64,000 bases of DNA from Blastobasis lacticolella (Eukaryota; Arthropoda; Insecta; Lepidoptera; Blastobasidae). The notes under the pieces are model-generated. The model searched no databases. It saw only the letters and a program-made list of their open reading frames with translations, and was not told where the DNA came from. The stretch spans positions 12,212,001 to 12,276,000 of the forward strand of contig LR990050.1 of the NCBI GenBank assembly GCA_905147135.1, in the 5' to 3' direction. The position numbers and the translations under genes are program-made. Every line of letters starts with the position of its first letter. Within the stretch, counting starts at the first letter, position 1. Below are positions 10,901-22,900 of this stretch, piece after piece.

Positions 10901-13900
10901 GCAGGGGCCCATCTTATCCCACTGAACACATAAATAATTTTAGCGTCAATAATACGGTTCAACTTTCGCGCGCGAGGGCCCGAACTCCGCCTAGACTATG
11001 ATCCAGGATTTAGCAAATCAAATAATTACAGTGGCCCAATGCCGTCGAACCTCTGTGACCCTGTTAAACAATCTAATCATGGTTACACATTCAGTCACCT
11101 GAATGTGCAGGTAGAATCACGATGTTTTCCCTCACCTTAAGAGCATCGGTTAGTGTTCAACTATTATACATAAATTAGAAAAAGTCATTGGTACATGGCA
11201 TCACTGGGGATCAACCTCGGTACCTCTCGTTTACAAGTCCAACCCGTTAGCCATTAGGCTACCGACGCTCTTATCCCAACTGCCTCTTGCACGCTCACAC
11301 TATCCCACTAATCCTACATATACGCAAAAAACATTGACCGATTTTGATGAAATTTGGCAGTAATGTAGCTTATAACCAATGTGTCCCACGCGGTAACGGG
11401 TTCGGAATGTAACAATCGGACGAATTCGCGGGCTTTTCTAGACACTAATTTTATATCTCCATGTCTCTGATGTTTATTTTATTTATTTATTTATTAAAGC
11501 TTTATGCACAAAAGTACAGTGGCGGACTTAAAGCTAAAATAGCCTTATCTACCAGTCAACCGGGATAATCTAAGCCTGACAAAGGTAGGCGGTGCAGGAA
11601 AAGAAAGACAAAAAAATACAAAACTACTTGAGTAAAAAGGAGGAGGGATATACATTTATGCAACTATAGTCCGGAAGCACATACTAAATACATATACAAA
11701 ACCATAAAATAAACATATGAACTTAAAACTGGATACAATATATAAGTAAAACCAAAGATAAAATAATATTTTAATTGAACAAAGTAAAGCGACGAGAGAA
11801 AAGTGAAGTGGGTCGAACAGGGAGGGAGAACGAATATTATGGAGCATTCAAGTAATGACCATGCACCGCTTTCTTAAAAGAACATTTGTTAGGTAATAGT
11901 CTTATGTCAGAGGGAAGATCGTTCCAGAGCCTTATGGTCTTAACTGCAAAAGAGTTAGAGGTAAAGCCGGTGCGGTGAAGGGGCAGATTCAATAGTTTGT
12001 TATGTGTAGAGCGCAGATTGAGGTTGTGAGAGTCAGAAAGGAATTGACATTTACTTTTTAAATAGTGTGGGGTAGCTGACTCGTGTAAGATTGAGTACAA
12101 TAGAGAAAGGGATCTTATGTTACGGCGCTGGCGAATAGTGAGCCACCTAAGCTTAGTACGAAATTCGGACATATGGTCATATTTTCGTAAACCGAAAATA
12201 AACCTAATACAATTGTTCAGGAGACGGTCCAGTTTCAGTAAAAGATCTTGGTTGATATCGGGGTAACACACGTCAGCATAGTCTAAGATTGGCAAAATCA
12301 GGGACTGCACAAGCAAGAGTTTGGTAGCAGTAGGGAGGAAAAATTTAAACTTATAAAGAGAGCAGAGAGTACCTTCCTGCTAACCTCTGTTACATGTGCA
12401 GCCCAACTGAATGTATTGTCAATATAGAGCCCCAAATCATTTACCTGAGAAGAGTACGGAACCAGTACATCGTTGTAAAGAATCGTGTTGTTGTTGAACG
12501 TCTTCTTGTAGATTTCTATAATCTTGAAGGCATGATGTTCTCTTTGCTCATTGTTATGTCAAAGTGGCAAAACACTGTCAAAGTGGCAAAAGTGCTCAGT
12601 GTTTACGATAACATAATGCTTTTTATATCATTATTTATATTTCTGAGGTGATTTTACTGTCGTTATTTGTGTATCTGATTTATTTGACCGTTTTTTAAAT
12701 GGGAATGATAAAAGGGTATGGCCCAGCCGTCATCATATACTATTCAAAATTATCAAGATCATATGAGGTATTTGGATATGCTGCGAGACGAATTCACAAA
12801 AAAATATGAATCTAAAGCGGACCCTGAAAAGGGACCTAATGATTACGATAAAATAAAGCAAATAGGGTGTGGGGCTTATGGAAACGTTTTCTTGGTCAGA
12901 GACAGAAATGTTTTTACATATCATGCTATGAAAGTAGTTGATAAAGAAATTGTTGTTGAGAGAAAGCATCAAAGAAACTTGTTATTGGAGAAGAAAATTC
13001 TAACGGGTTGTCAGTTCCCATTTCTTTGTGGAATAGATGCAGCTTTCAAAGACAATGTATACCTTTACTTTATTTTGCCATTTATCAGTGGAGGAGAGCT
13101 TTTTACATATACTCAAAGGTATGGGGGATTTTCGGAAGTAGTATGCCAATTTTTTGCTGCCCAAATTTGTCTAGCTCTAGAATATTTACATCATTGCGGA
13201 GTGGTCCACAGAGACCTGAAACCTGAAAATATTTTATTAGACGCAAATGGATACTTGAAACTTTGTGATTTTGGTTTTAGTAAAGTGATCAAGAAAAAGA
13301 CATGGACCTTGTGTGGAACACCTGAGTATTTGGCACCAGAAGTGATATTATCGAAGGGATACTCTTTCCCCGTGGATTGGTGGGCGTATGGTATCTTAAT
13401 TTTTGAAATGTTTGTAGGGCAACCGCCGTTCGTATCGTCAGATCCCAATAAACTCTACGATAAGATATTAGAAGGAAATTTTAAGTGTCCAGATAATATG
13501 AGTATGGAATTAAAACACTTATTGAAATGTTTATTACAATGTGATCCCCTTAAACGATTAGGTACATCGAAGTTGGGTACTTATGAGATTAGAACACATA
13601 ATTGGTTTCTCGAGACCCCATGGCAGCAGATATTTCTACAGAAGGAGGAACCGCCATTTTTGCCGCAGCAAGCGAACGCGGGGGACACGAGCAATTTCCC
13701 AGATATGGAAGACAAAATGTTAAAGAGGGCATCGAAATGTCTTTACGAGGAGGAATTTAAGGACTTTTAAACGGAAGTGGTAATCCATATCGCCTATTTG
13801 TAAGCAACCTTTACTGTAATAATTTATTACGTCCGTAAAAAACATTTTAATATAGATTAACATGTAAGTCTTTGTGTCTAATTTACAGCGTATTTCGAAT

Positions 13901-16900
13901 ATCATATTTCTAAAGGGGAAAGAAACATCAATAGATAAGTCGTGTACATAAACAAAAAACTACAAATTAAACATTTACACCTATTATTTTATATTTTTAT
14001 AATTTCATTTTATGGTTTGTTCCCTTGTGAACAATTCAATTAAATTAAAATAATGCATTTGTTTTAATTTAAATAAAAATGATGTTTTAATTATTCTATA
14101 CGAAATAATTAAAATGTTATCATATGGGGACGAAGTCGCGTGCAAGAGCTAGTCTTTTATAACGTGGCTGTATAATGAGATAGGTCTGTAGTTTGTGCGA
14201 ATCAATGGGTCTACCAAGCTTGTGCTCCACACTTTTGAAGTCCTTCCAAAATGAATCAACTCCGTGTTGAAAAGCTTCAATTTGAGTTGCTCCAACTTTT
14301 AGCATTTCTGAAGTAACCCTGTTAACCCGGCTTAACCCGTGCAGTTGACCGTTGGTTACCCATTCATAACATATTTCAGAGTAAAGTAATTGTCGAGATT
14401 TTCGTTTGCAGTTTATCCGTGTAGTGGCGGTTATGCCGTCAGTTGTAACACTTATAACGTCTTCTATCATACCAAAAACTACTTATCTGGCCTAGAGGAG
14501 ACTATACTGCCTTTAACATCTTTGTCTTTTTCGTATTTTGCTTATTATTTTGCTCAGACTGTTTCTCTTGACTATCTTTCCTTCATATTTAATTTCACAC
14601 ATACGGCTGAAGCAGTCTTCTTGCACCGATTTGGCTCTTAATCTAGACTACATATTAAGCAAGCGTACTTTTACACATTCGAAAGGGTACCTAATTTTCA
14701 TACATAAATACCTTTTCACGTAGGAGAAGGCATTTACCACATTATTAGGTGATTAAATAATACAAGTTAGATCGCAAATGAATCATCATTATCATCATAT
14801 TGGCGTTAATGTCCCGGTTATGCTCTCGCGCACGAGGACCCGGGGTCCGGCATGACCATGATCCAGGAATAGATCGCAAGAGAATTACATTACGTTATAT
14901 ACAGCCAATTCACAGTCCTTGAAGGACGATCATGCAAACCGAAGCGGTTGTTATATGATGAGTTTTCATTAATGATAATTGACAGCCAATTTTCGTAAAA
15001 AATAAAACAAGAAATCTATAGAGCTAAATTAAAAAAGAAAATGTAAAGTACCTACATCTAAATGTAAATGTTGATTAGGCTTACTTTTAAGTTTTTTTAA
15101 CATAGTAATTATTTTGATAATTCTCCCAGTTCATGTCTTTCACGGTTTTAAGGGTTTATTGCATTTTGTAGTACATATTTATTTATAAATTATAAATCAT
15201 CTGTGAATGATTTTTAGCGCCTAAAATCGTTATGTTAAATTATTTTAAAAACTTCATCTGTAGATGTCTCGGAAGCCATTTACTTTAGATGATCATCTTC
15301 ATTTTACTAGTCATTTGGATTTACTGAAGCAGGAGTTTAATAAGGTCTACGCATCACCCATATGCAAATATAAACCAGTTGAATCGTTCGACGTAATACA
15401 AACTCTTGGCTCTGGAGGGTTTGGATCAGTATTTCTAGTTCGAGATAAAGACTCGTTTCTCTATTATGGCATGAAGGCTATGGAAAAACGTAAAATCGTA
15501 AAAGAGAAATCGATTCGCCAAATATTCACAGAGAAAGCAATATTGGCGAGTGTCAATTTCCCTTTCCTTACGAGATTAGTGCACTCGAGCCGAGACAATC
15601 TGTATGTGTATTTAATATTGCCGTACATGGATGGCGGTGAGTTATTCGCCTTGTGTAAAAAGTATGGCGTGTTGGCGGACCACAGCGCTCAGTTTTATGC
15701 GGCTCAAGTCGTGTTGGCCTTGGAGTATCTGCATCATTGCAGTGTTGTGCACAGAGACATAAAACCAGAAAACGTTCTTATCGACGACAATGGATACGTG
15801 AAGCTGAGTGATTTTGGATTGTGTAAGGTATTGAAGAGCCGCACTTGGACATTATGTGGCACTCCTGAATACATGGCTCCCGAGCTGCTCCTCTCCCAAG
15901 GTTACAACCACGCCGTGGACTGGTGGGCTCTCGGTATACTGATTTACGAAATGATCGCTGGATTCCCCCCTTTCTACAACGCTGACAGGATAAAAATGTA
16001 CACAAATATAGTGGACGGCGTTTTTGCATTTCCGACATGCTTCAAGCCGTCCTGTAAACTTTTATTGAAAGGCCTCATAGAGAAGGACCCTACGAAACGA
16101 ATTGGTCGATTAAAGAATGGCGCATTCGATATTAAATCACATGCATGGTTCGACAGTATTAATTGGCATGACATATTTCATCAGAGAATGACACCCCCGT
16201 ACAAATCTGGAAGAAGAAATATGCATGACATGGATCATCCAGGATCCATTGAGATATTGCTTCGCTCTTCCACCCATTGTCATTACAAAGAAGAATTTGA
16301 AAACTTTTAATTATTTTTTTAGTGTAGAAATATTTTATAGGTATAAATATGTACTTACTTATTACAGTCTTGTGAAATTAAGTGAAAGCATAATTGAGTA
16401 TGTGATGATGATGAAGCATTATTATAAATAAATGGATAATTTTTTTTAAATAGGTCTAATAAAATCTTAAGATGTACTAGTAGGACGTAAAACGTAATCG
16501 TGTCATATTTGTAGCCATGAACCACCCATTTTCCTTCTTCAACTTCTTTAGTGCTCTCGCGAACGACCATTAATTATGATTCAGGATTAGACAGATCAGG
16601 TAATTACAGTAGAGCGACTACCATCTGACCTCTGTGACCCTGCAACCAGGGAACCTGAAATTCTTCTTTTCTTCTTCAGCCTTGGACACATACCTCCCGT
16701 AGCGAATTAGGCCACTTTGGTTTTCAGATTCCGTACGTATATTCACATTTACGCAGTTAATTAAATAAAAAAAAAACAAGAAAACTCCTGGCCCCATCCG
16801 AGTGTCTAATGCTCATGAGATCGTTGCCACTTCAATCTGGTCATCATTTAAGTACCATCGGTCTGTCTAAGTATCTCGGTGTTCCTGATACGATCCAAGG

Positions 16901-19900
16901 CTGCCACGGATTGATTTCTTATGAACTGCGTCGAGTCTTGTCTGGAAAAATAAGGTGTCTTACTGCATTATCTTAGTAAACCCAAACAGAGATATCATCA
17001 TTACAGTCAAATCATTAAAAAAGTTTTTTTTTACTTTTGCCATATAAATTTTGCCAAATTCCCAACCGTATAGGTACCAGAAACACTCTTGATTGTGGCG
17101 GCAGGTGAAACACCCATTTATTAGAGATATACATACAAAATTTTAGCGAAATCTAAATTATGGTCACAATTGTGGTCATTATTAATTGTGGTCCTAAACT
17201 GCCGGTATTTTTCCTTTACTTGAGCTGTATAACCTTGCTTGTTGCCTTTGACGACAGATGTCGGAAAACCCCCGACAAAGTTTGCATTAATTCACATTTT
17301 CTAAACTGCTGAAACAAGCAAGAACTATTATGTATGCATGAGTCAAACACAAGATAATTAGATGTTTCTATGAGCGTGTCGTCGAATAAATATACTTACT
17401 CTCTTTCTTTCATCCCGGTTAAAACTGGTTTTCAAATAAAAAAATCACATCGAAATCGGTCCATCTGTTCGGGAGCTACAGACTATAATTACTTACCTTT
17501 TCGTATTACAAAGATACATACTTCGAACTTATAAATCGCCGATCGCCTGTTTGCCGACCGCATGTAAAAAAAACCCTTTTTTGCGTCGGGGTATTAAACA
17601 ACTACGCAAATAATGTAGTGGGTTCTCAGTTCCAAGAATTAGGTGTAATGAAAGCGTGGATACTTAACATATTATTGCTATAAGTAAGTTATTTGTAATA
17701 TCACCAAAAGTGCATAACAACTCTTTATTAAAAATTAAAAAGTAAACATCTTGCATGCACCCCTTTATACCACCTTAATAAAAATACACCACCAGGTTAT
17801 GAGTCCCGTGGGTCCCAACTCCAGATATAAGAAGCAGCTTTACAAAGGCCTGATAATGACAACGCCTTTACTTTGCTACTTTTGTCTTTATTTACCTTGG
17901 CGTACCTTGGTAGCCTTAGCGTCTGTGACATAGCAGATAAGCTGCATGAGTGCCACCTTCGATGGTATGGACACGTCTTGCGCAGACCGACAAATTACGT
18001 AGGGAACAAATATCTGGCTATGAAACGATTTGTTAATGTTATGTTATATAATTGACTAGCTGGCCCGCCGCGACGTCATTCGCAAGTTGTCTTACCCTGC
18101 AAAATTTTTCACTTGAGTCGCTCTATCTATTGTTGAAAACGTCATTAAAACGTATTTAAAATTGCGTAGTTAAAAGATTTAAGCGTACAAACATACATAC
18201 AAAAATACAGAGGGTCAGATGGCGCGGCCTGACTTTGTTTTATACTATGTAAAAAAGATGCAGCAAAGTCACTTTACCAAACAGTGTAAGTAAAGAGATG
18301 ATCTCGTATTAAAAATTAATAATAGAGTTGTGTGAGGATCATAGTTTGTGGTCTATATGGACCCAATAGTGTTTGCCTACCTCTGTGTATGATGACAATA
18401 ACAAACAGGTCGGACTGACAGGCCTGATGGGAAGTGGTCACCAGACATTAGTTACACAGGGGATAACATGAATGCCCACATCTAAAAGACAGGAAAACCT
18501 TGCTCTAGCCACTGCCAAAGCCATGGTTCTCAATGGAGCATTGGAGACTTTACTCACCGGTGGCAGGAACAGAATACTTAAAATAGTATTGTTGGGCTGG
18601 GGTAAAAAATAAAAAAATAATCGTGGACAAATTCATACAGCGCCATCTAGCCCCAAACTAAGCAAAGCTTGTGCTATGGGTCCTAGTTAACTGGTGTACT
18701 ACATATATACTTTTTTTTTTAAATACATACTTATTATACATAGAACACCCAGACCCGTAACAGAAATTAAAATTCATCATTTAAATTTCTGCCCGGCCGG
18801 GAATCGAACCCGGGACCTCTTGCGTGGCTGACTGGCATGTTGACCACTGAACCACTCAGGTCGTCAACTTTGTAAGGTACCGCTAAGCCCTCTACCTCTT
18901 ATTTTGCATATATCAATCTATACCTGGTATATCAAACTTTGATCTAAACATACAATAAAACAGTAAAAAGTGTGTGCATACATTGAATACATTTACAAAA
19001 AAAATATTTACGGCGATGAAGAAATAGTAATAAAATTTCTCTGTCACTCCACTGTAATCCTGGATCATGGTCACGGTGGACCACGAGCGCGCGAGAGTAC
19101 AACCGGGATATTGACACAAAGATGATTATTTTATACTAAGGTATGAGATCGAATTAAAGATAAAAAATGTAAACAAATAAGTAACCACAAATGGTGGATC
19201 ATTGAAATATTGATTAAAATTATTACATTCAAAATGATATAAAATCATATGAATATTTAAAAATATTTTACTGAATTAAATAGAGAACAATGTTTTTTTG
19301 TTTCGTATTTGTGCTGATCCAATAAAATATGTGTAGTTTTCATTTATGCCACTGGTAATGGTGAGAAATTCTAAACATTTGGTTCGTTGTTCCAGTACAT
19401 TATTGCAAAGGTTCGGAAAGTGAGAGATTGACCGACGCCGAGACATATGACTGCTTTTCTTAAATAAGTGACCATGATCCAGGATTACAGTGGAGTGACA
19501 GCAGACCTCCATGACCCTGTTAACAGGGGAACCTGACCAGAATGGATCATTGTTTCATATTCAGTCGTTGAATCTGCAGGTTTCATCACGATGTTATTCC
19601 ATACAGTAAGAGATTTTGCACCTGGGGGGTTTTGGGGCCCCACCACCATCTCAGGGGCCCAAGCCAACCTCACCTGCACGTGGTCCCCCTGCTGGCAGAC
19701 GGACGAGGCTCTGGCGAATTGGCTTTTCCCTAACGAGTTGTGCGGGTCGGATGGGAGTCGACGCACGTAAAAAGTCAAAACCCTACAAAATTCATGGCAA
19801 TCGACTAAAGAAACCAGACACAGATAGGGCGTCGCCGCAAAACGACGCGCAGGGGGATCGCCCTACTCCTGTGTCAAGTCGGTTAGGGCTACCGGATCCA

Positions 19901-22900
19901 GGGCTCGACGCTAGCCCACAGAAAGGTCCGCTTCGCGTCGTGGAACCTTAGCATGCTGACCGGGCGCGTGAGCTGGCCGATGTGCCCGCCAGGCGGAGGG
20001 TGGCAGTGGCGTTCGTGCAAGAGACTCGGTGGAGAGGCAACAGGTCCCGCAACATCGGGAACGGCTACAAGCTGATATACACGGGCTCTCCGAGTAGGGA
20101 CAACGGCGTGGGAGTAGTGTTCTCTGAGGAGTTTCGGGACAGCGTCTTGGATGTGATGTCCGCCTTATGGTTGTAGAAGTGCTTGTCGAAGGGGTCGTGA
20201 CCAACTTGATAAGCGCCTACGCTCCACAGGTCGGTTGCAGCGATGCGGATAAGGCGCTGTTCTGGGAGCAATTCGGGGAAGTACTACGAAACATTCCGTT
20301 GTCACAGGGTATTGTTGTGGATGGCGATCTGAACGGTCATGTGGGTGAGAAGTGTGAGGAGTTTGGCCGTGTTCATAGCAGTTTTGGTTTTGGGAGCCGC
20401 AACGCTGAAGGGGAAGAAATTACTCGAACGTGTGCGGTTGCCATTTGGCCATTGTAAACACGTTTTTTCAAAAGAAATCCGAATATCTGATCACCTACAA
20501 GAGTGGGAGGAGCGCCACCCAGATCGATTACTTTCTCACTCGGAGAGACAATATTGGCAAAGTAGCCACCTGCAAAGTTATACCCAGAGAGAGTCTCACT
20601 GCCCAGCACCGGGTTCTTGTGATGGACCTGCGCGTTAATAATGATAATTATATAATAATAATAATATCTTTATTCAGACTTAAAAATCCATAGAGTTTTA
20701 GTAAAAGTGTGTTAGTAGTTAAGCCCCGTGGCAAATACCGGGAGCAGTGCCGACGCCAGTGGTGGATGCTTGAAGGAACCAAGTCCCACGAGTTCGCCGC
20801 TGCTGTCAGCGATCTTAGTGTTGCGACAGACGGTGAAGCCGTCCAACTCTGGGACAGAACTCAGGTTGCTATCGCACGGGCAGCGCGAACGGTGTTGCGG
20901 ACGGGTGTCTAGGGGTGGTCGCAGGCTTAACAAGGAGACCTGGTGGTGGAACGATGCAGTCCAGAGGGAGACTAGGCTGAAGAAAGCCCTCTTTAAAAAG
21001 TGGCAAGCGTCCAGATCCCCTGAAGACCACGCTGCGTACAGGGATGCAAAACGTTCCAGCAAACGAGCGGTAGCCAGAGCCAGACCAGACCACTTACGTC
21101 CTTTGTACGATAAGTTGGAATCGTGGGGCAGAAACTCATTTACAAGTTGGCACGATCGAAGGTTAAAGCGGCACAGGACATTTCCACGTGCCGCTGTGTT
21201 AACGACCCTAGCGGTAACCTGTTATGCGATGACCGCGCGGTGAAGGAGAGATGGCGCTCCTACTTCCACGAGCTGCTCAACAAGCAGCACAAAGAGTTGC
21301 AGCCACCGGACCACCCTCGGAACCAAGGACTCGTGCCACCGATAACTAACACCGACTGCCATTGGTGACACCAAACCGTTCCTGATTACCGTTGGGGTAC
21401 ACCAGGGCTCTGTGCTCAGCCCACTTCTGTTCAACGTGATATTAGACGTATCAGCGGACAGCATCCGAGATTATCATGAGGTACCTCCATGGTTGCTCAT
21501 GTACGAGTATGCTGACAGACATAAATGGCAGGAGGTAACAGTTGCCGATAAAATTGAAGGGAGAGGTCTATAAGACCGTCATTAGACCTGCTCTCCTTTA
21601 CGGTAGCGAGACTTGGCCCCTATTAGAGCGACACAAGCAGGAGCTGCGCGTCACGGAAATAAATAAATAAATAATCGAGGACAAATTCACACAGCGCCAT
21701 CTAGCCCCAAAGTAAGCAAAGCTTGTGTTATGGGTGCTAGATAACTGATAAACTACTTATATACATTTTTTTTAAATACATACTTATTATACATAGAACA
21801 CCCAGACCCGTAACAGAAATTAAAATTCATCATTTAAATTTCTGCCTGGCCGGGAATCGAACCCGGGAACGCTTGCGTGGCAGACCTGGCATGTTGACCA
21901 CTGAACCACTCAGGTCGTCAAATGAAGATCCTGCGGTGGATGTGTAGAGTTTCACGGAAGGATCGGGTTCGAAACCGCCGACATTCGGGGTAGCCTTGGC
22001 GCCCGTGACATCGCAGATAAGCTGCAAGAGTGCCGCCTTCGATGGTATGGCCACGTCTTGCACAGACCGGCAAGTTATGTGGGGAACAAGTGTCTGGCCA
22101 TGCCGCCCCCACCGGGCACGGGAAGGAGAGGCCGGCCCAAGAAGCGATGGCTTGACGTAGTTAAGAACGATAGGCGTGCCAATAAGCTCACCACTAGGGA
22201 TGCCGAAGACCGAGCGAGGTGGGCCAAGAATAGCAGGAAGGCGGACCCTTTGCCTCTCGTGTGCAACCGGGACATAACGCCAAGATGATGATGATGTTGA
22301 AGAGTTTTTGCATGTACTTTATTATGGGTTATAGCAAATAGCCGACCCCCCTACTCACGAGAACTCACAAAAGAGAGGGGTCAGGTTACTCCTATAATAC
22401 TCTAACTAACTCTAACATTGTAAATTATATCGTTGGACCAGGTGTTTCGTGCTCTCGAGTATCCAGCAGAGGTAGCCAAGCAAGAGTACCACCGCAACCG
22501 GCTGCTGTACGCCCGCGAGTATTTTCTGAGCTTCATCGCCGAGGGCTACGTCAACGGGACCGACGATGAGACCATACACAAGCAGTTGCAGTTGTATGAG
22601 AAGGTAGTTTTGTTTGGACTTGTTTTATGTTAGAATGTATCGTTGTTATTCATTTGTTTTCTTTTCTTTTATTGGTCATAGAACAGCTCTTAAAACTAAA
22701 ATGTCAGATTCTCGTAAATAACAAAAAGCCGTTAGTATATTTATACGTTAAGCAAACAGGCAAGCGAGATACCTGCTGGAAAGTGGTCACCGCTGCCTAT
22801 GGACATTAGCATCACCAAAGGTATCGCTAATGCGTTGCCCACCGTGGTTATTAAGTATAATCACTCCATTCTTTAGTAGTTTCATTGAGAGCGTGCTCAT

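Larger units (their letters stand above)
19613..22296 (+). mobile_element. Decayed RTE-like LINE (endonuclease + reverse transcriptase), with two nested insertions
   Basis: Non-LTR retrotransposon in sense orientation. The AP-endonuclease domain is spread over several frames at 19920-20640: QETRWRGNRS, IGNGYKLIY, SAYAPQVGCS, DGDLNGHVG, GFGSRNAEGE, LAIVNTFFQKK, QIDYFL. The linker is at 20730-21350 (WWWNDAVQ, YRDAKRSSKRAVA). Of the reverse transcriptase only pieces remain: GVHQGSVLSPLLFNV near 21390 and a broken YAD motif near 21510, with the catalytic core deleted. The C-terminal region is present: YKTVIRPALLYGSETWP, then after a SINE-B insertion the RWYGHV and GRPKKRWLD blocks, ending near 22255. 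The 3' end is 'gcaacc gggacataacgccaag' plus ATGATGATG. Many frameshifts make it inactive. Its 3' tail matches SINE-A. Confidence 0.85.

Noticed and set aside
18780..18866. Possible tRNA gene on the minus strand
   Set aside because: It is the SINE-B head, repeated in the same context at 21840-21919 and 63340-63419.
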